DNA from: Henricia sp. BOLD:AAB3569
Lineage: Eukaryota; Echinodermata; Asteroidea; Spinulosida; Echinasteridae
Direction: 5' to 3'
Assembly: GCA_037783545.1 (NCBI GenBank)
Contig: JBBELK010000057.1
Span: 62,001-126,000, forward strand
Length of the DNA: 64,000 nt
The notes below the pieces were generated by a model. That model saw only the letters and a list, made by a program, of their open reading frames with translations, had not been told where the DNA came from and did not search any database. The translations under genes and the position numbers were made by a program. Of the stretch, positions 25,601-36,809 are shown piece after piece (position 1 is the stretch's first letter; each line of letters opens with the position of its first letter).

Positions 25601-28600
25601 AAACAATGACGAGGGGTGAGAAACAAAATTGCAAGAAGTAGCACTCCAGTAATTCAAACTTGGAGCAGTCTACCTATCTGAAACATATTAGTCCACTGCA
25701 CTCTTTTAAAGGAGCGTAACCATATCACATTCTCCCATAATTCTCCGGGGCTTACGTCATGGTTCCCGAGATTTTTATATCATAACATCTGTCATTTTTT
25801 TCCCATTATGAATCTGAAACTCCCGCGCTTCTAGGCCGCATATTTCTGAGGATATCGTCGAAAAACCACCGAATTTTTGTAAACTAATTTATCGAGAGTG
25901 GATCATGTGGACAGCAGGCCTGTTGAACACACCGCCACATATGCGTCCGCATACGAAAATTTAGTACCCCGGCTTCATTTACGTGAAACAATACACACAA
26001 AGCGCTATCGCGCCCAGACTAAGTGGCATATTTTGCGAATCTTGGTGGCGCTATACAGTTTTTCGGCTCCACGATCTCGGTCGGGTTCCTAGGAGCTCAG
26101 TGCACGGTCACACAGTATATGAATGGGGCACCGGTCTCTTGTCCGACATTCATGACCATCGATATATAATCACTGAATGAACAACGACGAACAACGACGT
26201 CTAAAATTGAAGCCACCGTCCGCCATTGTACCACCAAATACAATGCCTTGCCTAGACTGTTCATACTGTCTTCACTAGTCTACATGTGTTAAGTTGAATG
26301 CAAGCGACCGCATGGACCGGGGAGCAGTCTAGGCCAAGCATTGTTCGTGGGGTACAATGGCGGCCGGCGCATGGCTTCAATTCTCGTATAGCCAACTGCT
26401 ATTGCATGCTTCATCCAGTGATTATATATCGATGTTCATGGCACTTGTCAATGTCACTTTGTCAGTTCAAAAATGGGTCAATAAAAGTCTTTTTCTTTCG
26501 AAGTACTGATCCTGTGCATTTCGATATTTCGCATGGAGGTTCCAATATTAGTAGAAATTATTCTATAGCTATTAGCACTATGAAATATAGCCGGAAAAGC
26601 AAACTTCAGTCCCGATTTCGAATTCCGGGTATAGAAGCGAAACAGCGCGATTTCAGGTTGTGTCACTATTTACGGTTAAATCGTTATTAAAGGCAGAACA
26701 CATGATTGGTAAACCGTTGCAAATGGTTTTATCTCACTGTGTGATTGAAGATATGCATGATTAAAACCTACCTGAGCAAAAACCAGCTCCGTAGCCTACT
26801 TCGTCGAACTTTTGAGAAAACAGTCAAAAAAGGCTTTACGGTCACTTTGCCCCAAAACCATTTCGCCCCGAACCACTTCGCCCTGAAGTGGTTCAGGGCG
26901 AAGTGGTGCAGGGCGAAATGGTTTTAGGGCGAAGTGAATTTTCGTCTCATGAGACGAAAAATAATTGTTTTACTCATTTCTCAAAAACTATAGCACTTTA
27001 GACAAATCAATTTCAGGGGAATTTTACTACCGTCATCATGTTTATATTGTGTAAGTTATGTGTAAATCTGTGAACATTTATGATTTTCGAGATTACTAAT
27101 GATGTGTTGTTCTAACTTTAAACTTATAATCTCAAATTTTCGCCTTAATATTTGTTTTCTTTTTCTTGTCGTGAATATTATTTTTGGGAGGTATTTTATA
27201 TGGTTGTTAAGTTAGATCTAAATCAAATTTCCAGAAAATCCGGACACGCTCCTTTAACAGAAGGGAGTGTTATAATGAATAAAAAGAAGTTATCCATCTT
27301 GGATACAACATTGTCGCTGTCACAAATCGTCTTCTCAAAGCAAGAGTCCTAATTCGACGGTCTTCTACAGGCGTTGTGACTTTTGGATTACCACTTTTCG
27401 GGCGGTCGTTGACATCTCCTATCTCGTTGATTCAAATTGGAGATAGTGCTAGGTGATACATTAAAAGGCGTGCAACACGCCTTACAGATTGTCCAACTTG
27501 AAGAAATCCTAAAGCTTGTGCACGATTGGAAAGTTTAGGCAATTTGGCAGTGCCAGTCAAAAACATGCAGTCTGTGCTACACATTTGCGTTCCATGCAAT
27601 GCTCAATCCTTCCCACATCCGTTCCTTTTGATATACAATAATAATGTCTATTTCAACTTTAAATATTTCAACTTTAAAAAGTGTTCATCAGGAACTCGTT
27701 GTTGAGTTTATGTATGCGGCAGAATATGTTGTAGTCTGTTCAGGATGAATTATCCGCCCCTCTGTATTTTCACAAAGACACAATGGTCATGTTACTTGAG
27801 CTATGTTTCTTGGTAGAAAATAAACTAATATTAGATTGCTCCAAAACCTTTTAGCTAATAATTGAGGTTTGGATCACGGCTTTAACATTGCCGACTTCAA
27901 ACCGATTCACATAGGTTCTACCTCAGCAATGAAAGGAAGGGATGCATGTTCTCTTTTCTGACAATGCTTTGGACAGCAGTCGCATTCGAAAGAGGGTCAC
28001 CACAATGTAATACTGATACTGTAGGTTATGCAATACGGCCAAGTAGCCACCTAGACGAAGCGACATGATTATGGTAATTTTCTGACGGTAGCTATAATAA
28101 GGAATATTGACGAAGGGCTCTTTTCCAACACATAAGGCGGATGTTAATGGCAACAGCGCCCTAAGGTAGACATGTGCGCTATACAAGTGTCCACCATTAC
28201 ATTATTATTATTACATTACATTTAAAGGTTGTTTTTTATTAATTTTTTTACATATATGCATGTAACTATATTATATTATTGGAAAGGTATTTTTCCTTTG
28301 TCTAAGTGCCCTTCCTGATTCCTCTCCCTGCCCCCCGGGCCCCACCCCAACTGCAATGTAAAGTGACACATGACCGTTTTTGTTGCCTTTCATTATTATT
28401 ATTTTAGGCTACTCAAAACTCGTAAAAATAGCTGGATGCCGTGAAGTGAGAGTAAGCATGAATGCTTGCAGAGGCTACTGTGAAACCTACTCCATCCTGG
28501 CGCCTTACGATGCGATGACAGATGACAAAGTCTTCTTATCAGGTGGAAGTTGCTGCTCCATTGCAGACACGCACGATGTAGGTATTTCATCCCGTTTGTC

Positions 28601-29962
28601 ACTACCCTCCTCATCTGCATTTATGCTTAACCTCAGGGGCGTTTCTGAAACCATATTATCGTGTTGGCAGAACGCGCAAACAGGGTTTAACATATCGAGA
28701 ACGAACACGCAAACGACAAGATTCAGTGGGAGTGGATAATGAACAAAAAGAGCAAAGATGGCCGACATTGTTTACATTTCTCAAGTTTGTGATTAAAAAA
28801 AAAGACCCTGCGATTTGAAATAAATAAAACCGTGCACAATGGAGTTGTATTATGGAGGAGAACTGAGGAGGTCTTAGAACTCGGGCACGAATCTTGGTCA
28901 CATCAAAAGTCTTATCTTGCCACGAACGTCAAATATGTAGGTTTCTGTTCTAAGAGCTCCTCAGAATAATGACAAGTGTTCAAAGCATTTCACGTTCGCG
29001 TTTTACGTGCATCTAAACCTCCCTATTGTACCATAATGCTGCGTCACTAATATAAATCATGCATCACTGAAAACCTTTATTTCGTCAATATGTAATCGCG
29101 GTGGAAAATTAGTCATCCACACAGTTTGTCAGATGTCGACTTTTGTTTCTTAACCTACAGACAAATTATTAATGCTACAGAGCGTGATCCAAAACTGGTA
29201 AACACTGGATTAAAATCTCAAAATTTCATAAACCGTTCATTCATAGTGCGCACATATGCAAAGGATGGCGTCAAGTTTATTACTCAGGCCCACTGCGCTT
29301 GAAGTCGCATTGTATATCACAACTTAAAACAACGAGTAAGGAACAACTGCTTTACGACCGTGATTCGAGACAACCAGTTGGCTTCATAGCTCAATTGGTA
29401 GGGTGTCTGCACGTTGAGCACCGAATCCCGGTAGAGCCAAGTTGTTTTTTACTGCATCCAGATTTTCCAAACTCATGGACATCTGTCCACATTTGTATCA
29501 AACTTAAAATAACGCAATATTTTAAATGGATATGCAGTCACTGTGATCACCAAGAAAGATCGCGGTGTATTTTATTGGTATAGTAGTAGCTTGTAACAGG
29601 TGGTAGTTATCTTATCACTGCTTGTATTTGCCTTTTCGTGGAACAAAGAAACTAACGCAACAATCGGCATGATGCCTAATAACCATTGAAACAACCACGC
29701 ATGCTAGGAATTAGAGAAAAAATAATATGGGCCAATGAGCTATAAGTAACAGAGCTATGTGGAACACAATTCAAATCGATTCTTCGGATTTTTGTGATTT
29801 TTTTAATGCTGCTTCTCTCATTTTCTTTGAATGCAGGTGATAGTAACTATTCCGTGTGAAAACAACTTACACATTGAGGTGACGTTTAGGTCGGCAAGGA
29901 CATGCCAGTGTTCACTTTGCGCCCAAGACGACCCACCGACAGCCGATATCGGCACTGTATAG
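19517..29962 (+). CDS. GPA2: Glycoprotein hormone alpha-2 (thyrostimulin alpha), gene A, 3 exons
   Basis: Three exons (19517-19634, 28408-28577, 29837-29962) splice to 137 residues. Residues 1-24 are a signal peptide. The mature chain has ten cysteines (36, 50, 60, 64, 88, 89, 103, 119, 121, 124) in the GPA2 cystine-knot pattern: GCHLVG, AGC, MNACRGYC, GGSCCSIADTHD, TIPC and TCQCSLC. The donor at 19634 (phase 1) matches the acceptor at 28408, rebuilding the conserved GCHLVGYSK junction; the second junction is phase 0. In other animals GPA2 pairs with GPB5 as a secreted hormone acting on leucine-rich-repeat GPCRs. MNACRGYC and the length set it apart from GPB5. No N-glycosylation sequon is present, unlike vertebrate GPA2. 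A 13-residue tail follows the last cysteine. Looks intact. Confidence 0.93.
19990..20085 (+). repeat. CCTTAGGTGGG dispersed repeat, copy 1
   Basis: Shares CACCTATCAATTGTTT, a pyrimidine tract and CTTAGGTGGGG with 50655-50765 (same strand) and 22415-22560 (opposite strand). Family unknown. Confidence 0.65.
20085..21215 (+). repeat. Tandem duplication in GPA2 intron 1, one unit split by a MITE
   Basis: GGGTAAAATAAAGTTGGAGA occurs at about 20092 and 20966. The sequence from there through CCTCAACATATGCAGA and on to CTGAAAGTATTAAAA is present in both units. Removing the inserted 600-bp element gives a unit of roughly 275 bp. Confidence 0.75.
20184..20783. mobile_element. 600-bp MITE in GPA2 intron 1
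   Basis: TIRs: left CCTGGGCCCATGTGCATACA, right (reverse strand) CCTGGGCCCATGTGCATAAA, both continuing AGGCTACTAG. It splits the first unit of a tandem duplication whose second unit (near 21050) is uninterrupted at the same point. Internally it holds a ~50-bp block shared with 39717-39765. Confidence 0.82.
21305..22368. mobile_element. Non-autonomous TIR element (~1.06 kb) in GPA2 intron 1
   Basis: The left arm holds TTTGCCCAAC, TTCAAATATCAATATGCCCA and TCTTTGGGGCGCAAAATACC. The right arm is the inverted counterpart with a few changes. TTGGTTAA-rich subterminal repeats follow in each arm. No transposase, so non-autonomous; superfamily unknown. Confidence 0.75.
22415..22560 (-). repeat. CCTTAGGTGGG dispersed repeat, copy 2 (inverted)
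   Basis: The reverse complement reads TGCACCTATCAATTGTTTCC, then a C-rich tract and GCCCCACCTAAGAGGTG, matching the copies at 19990 and 50655. Confidence 0.6.
22590..24130. other. Intron 1 sequence without recognised features
   Basis: Within GPA2 gene A intron 1. Contains a short TTTCTTACATG tandem (about 22938-23010) and a 126-codon open stretch on the minus strand (23689-24069) that resembles nothing I know. Confidence 0.45.
24131..24197 (-). mobile_element. Short MITE, family M1, copy 3 (half element)
   Basis: The reverse strand reads AGACCCTTTGCACCGGCGGC, then the interior GGCAGTCACATTGTCACTGT and GCGTCATGCACGAGTAGG, as in copy 1. The second TIR is missing. Confidence 0.75.
24455..24545 (+). 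repeat. tRNA-Thr-like fragment (SINE head or pseudo-tRNA)
   Basis: A D-arm-like GTGGTCTGGTTAGA, an anticodon loop CTTGTAA (anticodon UGU, threonine) and a B box GGTTCGAATCT follow in tRNA order. The acceptor stem does not close, so it is a SINE head or a decayed tRNA copy rather than a working gene. Confidence 0.5.
26151..26441. mobile_element. Inverted-repeat element in GPA2 intron 1
   Basis: Arms of about 115 bp: the left has ATCGATATATAATCACTG, ATTGAAGCCA, CGCCATTGTACC and TGCCTAGACTG. The right repeats these inverted. The spacer is about 60 bp. Non-autonomous DNA element, family unknown. Confidence 0.75.
26843..26936. repeat. 45-bp-arm hairpin of GGGCGAA repeats
   Basis: The left arm CACTTTGCCCCAAAACCATT continues TCGCCCCGAACCACTTCGCC; the right arm is its reverse complement with four mismatches. 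The loop is about 4 bp. Each arm contains repeated GGGCGAA-TGGTT words. Confidence 0.85.
26939..26960. repeat. Perfect 22-bp palindrome
   Basis: TTTTCGTCTCA followed by its exact reverse complement TGAGACGAAAA, immediately after the hairpin at 26843-26936. Confidence 0.85.
28408..28577 (+). CDS. GPA2: GPA2 gene A, exon 2
   Basis: Acceptor ATTATTTTAG|GC, donor CACGAT|GTAGGT. Encodes YSKLVKIAGCREVRVSMNAC then RGYCETYS and SGGSCCSIADTHD, five of the ten cysteines. It is nine bases shorter than exon 2 of gene B; the difference falls in the variable loop between CRGYC and GSCC. Confidence 0.93.
29383..29447 (+). repeat. tRNA-like fragment
   Basis: ATAGCTCAATTGGTAGGG matches a tRNA D arm (A box), and AATCCCGGTAGAGCCAAG resembles the T-arm/acceptor end. 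The anticodon arm and T loop are shortened, so this is a decayed tRNA-related SINE piece in GPA2 intron 2. Confidence 0.5.
29837..29962 (+). CDS. GPA2: GPA2 gene A, exon 3 and stop
   Basis: Acceptor TTTGAATGCAG|GTG. Encodes VIVTIPCENNLHIEVTFRSA then RTCQCSLC, the C-terminal knot cysteines, and the tail AQDDPPTADIGTV before TAG. The intron before it is 1.26 kb. Confidence 0.92.
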   Translation: MIVTIPCENNLHIEVTFRSARTCQCSLCAQDDPPTADIGTV

Positions 29963-30944
29963 TGTACGCTGTGAAATCCCTCCCAAATGAACCTCACAAT
30001 AATGCGTTGCAAAAGGGGAACATATGTATTTGTTTTCATTAAGGGTTCCTTCTACCTTGGGTGAATGTTCTGTGATTTCCCTCTCTTCTAAATGATCTTC
30101 CCTCTCTTCTAAATGATTTATTTGAAGTTATGACTCATTATTATACCATGAGCTTGAATTCGCCAAGCATGAATTCGCCATTTCTTTTAAACCACAGACA
30201 ATTTCAAAGTGGTTTCAAATTTTACAGGGATGATTTCTCCTTAAGAGAGTGCGGGCAATGAATCAACACGCTTCTAGTTTCATGAACCTGGGTTACAGCA
30301 GAGGTATTACAAGCAAGTTTTTATTTAATGGAATGCCAAACATGACGCATTTATTCCCATAAATACATTTTTCGCACAATCGAGTAAAATTCCCTTTTGT
30401 TTTCATAACTAACATTAATCTGTATTTTGGAATTCACGAGTATCATGCAACGTTAGCGTTGCCGCACAGTCCTCGTAGGATCAAAGAGTCTATATACAGG
30501 GTGTATCAGAAAAAAAGTAGACGCTAATAAAATTGTGGATAAAAAGAAAATTTTATTATTTTTAGAAAATTGGCTTACACATATCGGTAGGTATAGGTTT
30601 CATGTTTTCATTAACGTCGTCATAATGTTCACGCCATAAAATTTCACGCCTGGCTGAACAAAGGCTAGTTTTGTAAACAAAGCTAAAATTAACTTGCGCA
30701 TAGAAAAATGGGATATGCAAAACAGGATCAAGGAGCATGAGAGGTCAATTTGACATGTCCTTTCATTGCTATCAGCTTTTCAGAAAGTTTACCTAACCCC
30801 TCAGTCCTCCACGTGACCGTCTTTTTCTGCACACACATTTGCACGGTTAACGTTAACACCAAATGCACTCCTAATCACTGCTCTGTTCGGCCTGAGAAAG
30901 GTGACTTTGGTTCTTATTCGTTTCTCCAGGTCATCCAGTTCCAC

Positions 30945-31115
30945 GGGCAGTAACAAGAAAAACCAAGACCAGTGGTGTTAGGTCTGGTGATCTTAAGGGG
31001 GCCATTCCCAAGTCCATTTCACAAGTCCATTTCACAAAATTACCAGACCTAACATCACTGGACTTTTTATATGGGGACATCTGAAGTCCAAGTTTTTTGT
31101 TATTGTCCATGGAAC
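30945..31115. repeat. Small inverted repeat inside the left arm
   Basis: CCAGTGGTGTTAGGTCTGGT is mirrored by ACCAGACCTAACATCACTGG, and flanking CCAGTTCCA and AGTAACAA words are mirrored too. The right arm lacks this insertion. Confidence 0.7.
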
Positions 31116-31216
31116 TGGATAAGGCGCGAGGTCAAAATAGAAACGATCTGTATACCGGGAAACGGTACATAAACGATACACCGTTGCAAGGTTTTGAGTG
31201 AGCAAGCAAACGGTTC

Positions 31217-34200
31217 AGCTGGTCTGGCCATCATCATGGCCCGTCCCGTCGCAAACGACGATGGAGACGGCGTCTCTCACATTCATCAATGTACAGTCGT
31301 CTCGAAGAGGATAAACCGGTATGTCCAATGGAGACGATTGCTGGCAGTTGCCTCCCAACAATTAAGTGGCATCCCAAAAGTGGCAAGGTTACGTTTCAGG
31401 ACGTCTTTGTATCGCAGTATAGGTCAACCGCGAGGGCGAGGAGCGTCGGCAAGTTCACCATAGAGGACATCCTTGGGGATTTGGCCATCAACCTGCCTGT
31501 GCACATGACCGACCCATCGAAGGCGACGCTGTCTCAGCATGGTAAACAAATCGGCAGTTCCGGTGAGCTGCAGGATGGAGACGTTTGGGACATGATCTCG
31601 CCAGGAGATGCCAAAAATGGAACAAAGGCATCGGAAGTGGAAGGAGTTGAGACGGCGCTCTTGGCGACGGTACGTGGTCCAAGATTCACTGCAGTACAGC
31701 AGGACACTAAGTACACCGGCCATGTAGACGCTAATCTTCAGTTTGATGGAGAGGTCTCGGTTGCTCCAAACACGTTGGCGGAGATGACCGAATGTGGTTG
31801 CGGCCTTACCGATGCGGGAGTCCAGTTCAGCCCCAAGGGAGTTATTGTTGGAGATGATCGAGCCGAGGTATGCAAACTCATCAACGACATTTAGGCTAGA
31901 CCCGTTGATGGAGATCAGGGGAGGAGCTATGGAACCCTGCGAGAGGACAACTGTCCTGCCGAGGCTGATCCGCATGCCGAACTCTGACCAGGCTTTGGCA
32001 AAGAAATTATTTAGGGATTGGAGGTCGGATTCCCAGTGGGCGACAAGAGCAGCATCATCTGCGTACATGAGTTCTCTGATGAAAACGCGTCTAATTTTAG
32101 TCCTGGCACGGAGACGAGAGAGGTTGAACAGCTTTCCTGAGCTGCGGGAATGGAGCAAAACGCCAGAAGGGTCAGGAAAGGCACGCAGGAGGAGAGCCGA
32201 GAAGAAGATTCCGAACAAGGTGGGAGCAATTAAGCACACAACCTTGTTTGACGCCGCACAGGATCGGGAAAATTCCATTGAATTGGACTGTGGCTTGCAT
32301 GTCATCGTGGAAAGCTACGAGGATGATAGGCGCTTTAAGATAGAGAATAGGCCTGAGCGACTGACAGAGTCAAAAGCCTTCGTCAGGTCGATAAAGACGA
32401 CGTAGAGTGGGCGCAGTTGCTCAATGCACTTCTCCTGTAGCTGTCTAAGGAAAAAAACCATATCGACAGTTGAGCGGGAAGCACGAAACCCACACTGGCT
32501 CTCTGGAAGGACTCTATCAGCGATGACCTGTAACCAGGGAAGTAGTACACGGGCAAGGACCTTGCCGGCTATGCTCAACAAGGAAACACATCTGTAGTTG
32601 TTACAGTCATGTCTGCTACCTTTGTTTTTGAAGAGAGTAATTATATTCGCATCCTTCAGGTCTTGTGGTAGACAGCGCGAGTGCCGGCAGAGCCGGAATA
32701 CGTTGAAAAACTCGGTTGTCAGGGCAGCACCACCACACTTCAGAACTTCAAGAGGAATGCCGTCTGCACCAGGGGACTTGTTGTTTTTAAGACCACTGAT
32801 TGTCCGTTGCACTGCATACAAGGTTATGTCACTGTCAAGCTCATGCAAGATGGGAAGTTGTGGCAGAAAGGCTAATGCATCGGAGCACACTTTAACATCG
32901 CTAGCAAAGAGAGAGCTGTAGTGCTCTACCCAGTGGTCAAGCTGTGCTGATGGGCCAGTAATAGCTATGCCAGAAGCTGACAGTAGTGGAGCACTCTTCT
33001 TTGGGGTAGGACCGATAGCCTCTTTAATACCATTGTACAGGCTACGAAGATCCCCAGAGTCAGCGCAGTGTTGGATATGGGCACTGAGACCAGTCCAATA
33101 ACGGCAGAGCGCGGTACGGACAAGGCGTTGAACGTTACTCCTAGCGGCAAGTAGCACATAGGCCGAAGAGCGGGTGCGAACCATGGTGGCTTTGATTCTG
33201 GCTGTTCGTTTGGCCTCTATTGCTGGAAGCAGAATGTCAGCGCTATCACGGAACCAGTCGGGTTGTGTTCGAGTACGTCGACCAAAGGCGGTAAGAGCGC
33301 AGTCCGTGACTGCAGACTGGGATCTCGACCATGCGGGACCAGGCTTGTCAGGCGTGGGAGATGAGCCAAAACGATCAGTGAGGAGCTCTCGGAACTTGGT
33401 GACGCGGTTGATGTCTCGGGTAGCAGCTGTATCAGCTGCAGGGATTGGCTTCGGCTGAGCTAGATGAGATTTTTTTGAATGTATACTGAGCTTGCTACGG
33501 ACAAGGGCATGGTCAGTGTTACAGTCTGCCGAGTGCATGCTACGACATTGTTTGACATCGCACAGCTGTCGCTTCCTGACGATGATGTGGTCGAGTTGAT
33601 GCCAACGATGTGAGCGTGGATACATCCAGGTGGCCTTGGAGCGAGGAGAACCTGCGAAGAAAGTGCTGGTGAGACACAAATCGTGGCCAGCACAGCACTC
33701 TAGGAGGCGCTGCCCGTTGTCATTCAATTAGATCCGATGCGTGCGTTGAAGTCTCCGACAAGCACAATGTTATCCCCGGCTGGAATGCTGAGCAAAATAT
33801 TTTCGTGGAGTTGGTAGAATTCATCCTTCTCCTCAGAAGCAGCCATCAGAGTAGGAGCGTTTGCAGAGATGACAGTGACCAGATCACTCCTAAGGCGAAT
33901 CCGCATGGACATGAGACGGGGTGAGTGGGAGACAGGTTGTTGGATGCATGGGAGAAGCGAGTTCTGAATTGCGAAACCAACCCCATGCATAGGTATTGCA
34001 GTGTCAGGGTGACCACACCAACAAAAAGTTAGCCTCACGGACTGAGCCACTGCCGGTAAGCCAGGTCTCACTAAGAGCACACACATTTATGCCCAAACGA
34101 GTAAGTTCCAGATCACTTTCTTGGTGAAAAAGATTGCCGATCAGTATGGATACTCAAGGAGCGAACATTCCAACAAGCTAACACGAGAGAGGCAGTAGCA

Positions 34201-35095
34201 GGATGACGACCCGGACGCGCCTGCCTGGAACGCAGTCCTTGCCGGGCAACGGAAGTCCCCGAAATGGGTGGCCCCCGACTGGCCGGTCGCTTATTCCGAT
34301 CAAGGCGAACAACCATGACTGTGAGGGGCCGAGCGCCGAGGCAAAGTTGTAGAGAGTAAATGCTTGCCCAGGACAGACACTCTCCTCTGGACCTTGCATC
34401 CATCTGGACCTTGCATCCATCTGGACCAGCGGAATGCATGGCGTGACGGCTGAGATGAAGAAAGGTTGCCCCGCAGTGGCGAACTATCTACGCCTGATGA
34501 CGAACAACCGTTGACTCAAAGATGAGTTCCTCCGCTTGACAGTCGGCTACAGCATACCGGAGACACATAGGCCCATATATATTTATGGGGAAAGTGGCAC
34601 CGCTAAGACTACAGCTGCCAGCCCCTGCTGCCGAGCTGACATGTGGACCAAAACCCTGGTACATACAGGGCGACTGCTATTTAACCCATAGCTGGGGCAG
34701 TGGTTGACATGGCGCCAGGGCGTGTCCACATGCCGGTGGGCCTGCACACCATGTCTCTTGGGGCCCACTGCTGCTCCGAGATCTTCTGTAGATTCAGCCT
34801 GGGGTCGCAAGGTGCCCAGTTACCATGTGCTGCCACGAGGAGGCACTGCAGGAGTCTTGTACTGACAGGGGAGACTTACGCACCGGCTCCCTTTTTGCCC
34901 CTAAACGGGGCTAGCCAGCGGCAGCAGCTGAAGGTAGAAAGCGGGGCGTGCAATAGTAACTACAACAACACTACTGCACTAGACGCATCACACACGCCCT
35001 GTGGCAAGCCACCAGCACCGTCTGGCCAAACGGTAGATAATTGGCACTGTTCAACCCACCCGTGTTCGCTGAACAAACGTTTTTTTGCCCACAGA
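31217..35095 (-). mobile_element. LINE with APE endonuclease and reverse transcriptase, nearly full length
   Basis: Minus-strand element of 3.88 kb flanked by the 10-bp direct repeat CAAACGGTTC (31207-31216, 35096-35105), a target-site duplication. The 5' UTR spans about 34440-35095. Its interruption of both homologous DNA-element arms shows it inserted after that element. It resembles the chordate/cnidarian LINEs often annotated as craniofacial development protein 2-like; the clade is not assigned. Confidence 0.88.
31290..34250 (-). pseudogene. LINE endonuclease-reverse transcriptase ORF, broken
   Basis: Reading on the minus strand: LACWNVRSL (start of the APE endonuclease, near 34200-34170), VGDFNARIGSN (endonuclease, about 33730), HWHQLDHIIV-type SRSHRWHQLDHIIVRKRQL (endonuclease end), KSPGADGIPLEVLK and NYRCVSLLSIAGKVLARVL (RT fingers), SQCGFRASRSTVDMVFFLRQ, FIDLTKAFDSVSR (RT motif A), MYADDAALVAH (motif C), LYCSESWTTYRRQERRLN, then LRWVGHVHRQVDGQIPKDVL (C-terminal segment). 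At least two frameshifts (near 33725 and near 32310) and upstream disruptions break it, although long stretches stay open (470 and 293 codons), so it is fairly young. Confidence 0.87.
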
Positions 35096-35799
35096 CAAAC
35101 GGTTCCAAGAGGGATTAACTCGAACCGTTTACCGGTATACAGACCGTTTGTATTTTGACCTCGCGCCTAACCTGGGACAAATAAGAACCAAAGTCGCCCT
35201 TCTCAGGCAGAACAGAGCAGTGATTAGGCATGCATTTTGGTGTTAATACGCTAAGCGTGCAAATCTGTGTGAAGAAAAAGACTGTCACGTAGACGACTGA
35301 GGGGCTAGCTAAACTTTCTGAAAAGCTGATAGTAAAGAAAGAACATGTCAAATTTACCTCTCATGCTTCTTGATCCTGTTTTGCATCTTCCATTATTTTT
35401 AACTTTGTTTTCAAAAGTAAACGTGAGATTCCCAACATGATGACGACGTTAATGAAAACATGAAACATATGTCTACCGATATGTGTGAGCCAATTTTCAA
35501 AAAATAATACAATTGTATAAGTGTCTACATTTATTTTGATACACCCTGTATAGCCCAAACAAAATGTAAACAATGGAAAAGGATTGGTTTGTTTGCAGCC
35601 ACAACACGTTTCAAAATACACCCTGTAGTGTAATCTGACGAACATTTAGTGAACCGGACGTCTATTAGTTACTTCATTGTTAGATAACCACGACTGTCGT
35701 CTCTCTATTGTGTTGTGATGTCACGTAAAGACAATTGTGATACACAACAGGTCTGCTGCCCTCACTTGGTCAGTTTATGTTCGCTCCATGCATGGTCAA

Positions 35800-36712
35800 C
35801 AATGTCAATGACCCCACTGACGATATTAACAACAAGATTCGCTCTGCTCATCAAACATTTGGCAAGCTTTATCGTGTGTATTTTATCAACGCGGCCTGAC
35901 GCTGCAAACTAAGATCAGAGTCTACAAAGCTGTTGTGATCCCAATTCTCTATGGGTCCGAGAGCTGGACCTTTTTAATACCGAAAGAACATCAGGACTTT
36001 TGAGAGGTTTCACCAACAAAAGCTGCGAACAATCCTTGGATTCAGCTGGGAAGAACGTGTGACCAACCACTCCGTTCTAATTCGTGCCGACCTCCCAAGC
36101 ATAGAAGCTCCTGTTGCCAGAAACCAGCTGCGCTTCCTTGGTCATCTGTATCGCAGGAATGCTTCATCCATTCTTAAACAGACCTTGTATGGAGAACTGG
36201 CTCATGGTTCGAGGCCACTCGGAGGACCCAAGAGACGCTTGAAATACAAATTCAAACAGCTCCTCCGAAAGACCGGAATCCCTGCCGATACCTGGGAGAC
36301 TCTGGCTGTGAACCAGTCATCCTGGCGCCGTACGGTCTTCAACGGCACTCAGAGACTTGAAGCAGACCGTGCTCAAGCAGCGATAGAGAAGCGACGACGA
36401 AGACATCAACGTCTCTTGCTGCCTCGCCCACCTCTAACTCTGCTGTTACCTGATTGTCACCGATTTTTATACTCCCATCTTGGACTGCACAGTCACCAGC
36501 AAGCCTACCGACGGAGAAGAACTCAACACTCAGGGAGGCTGAGAAGGATGTTGAGGATCACTCTTCAAATATTTAAGCTGTTTAAAAAGGATGGGAGAAC
36601 GAGGAGGACCGATCCTCGAATACGAGGCTGCCATGATTATGGTGATGACGATGATGATGATGATGATGACGATGACGATGATGATGACGACGACGACGAT
36701 GATGATGTTATT
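35800..36712 (+). mobile_element. 5'-truncated LINE tail with (GAT)n end
   Basis: Encodes the end of a LINE reverse transcriptase: KIRVYKAVVIPILYGSESWT, LRTILGFSWEERVTNHSVL, LRFLGHLYRRN and TLYGELAHGSRPLGGPKRRL. It is related to the LINE at 31217-35095 (compare DVLYGELADAPRPRG). A frameshift/stop near 36003 disables it. The 3' end runs into a GAT/GAC microsatellite (36640-36708), the likely LINE tail. Confidence 0.82.
36640..36708 (+). repeat. (GATGAC)n microsatellite
   Basis: Run of GATGATGAC units at the 3' end of a LINE; it would encode poly-Asp if translated. Confidence 0.95.
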
Positions 36713-36809
36713 GTGTCTGTACAAACGATTTACTGCAAACATTTGTTTGCCGTGACACGATTCGGTATATACTTTATTAATATTGACAGAAACGCATTAT
36801 GTTGTTGAG

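Larger units (their letters stand above)
30497..35548. mobile_element. Long-inverted-repeat DNA element with Tc1/mariner-style ends, split by a LINE
   Basis: Both ends read (TA)CAGGGTGTATCA outward-in and are flanked by TA. The arms are homologous for about 450-680 bp (30497-31190 and 35106-35548): shared ACACATATCGGTAG, TTTCATGTTTTCATTAACGT, AGCTTTTCAGAAAGTTTA and GCGCGAGGTCAAAATA. The left arm has an extra ~165-bp internal inverted repeat (30945-31115). No intact transposase is seen. The middle is a younger LINE (31217-35095). Assignment to Tc1/mariner rests only on the TA flanks and terminal style. Confidence 0.75.

Noticed and set aside
31289-32405. Plus-strand frames of about 200 codons
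   Set aside because: They are antisense to the LINE reverse transcriptase, whose motifs are clear on the other strand.
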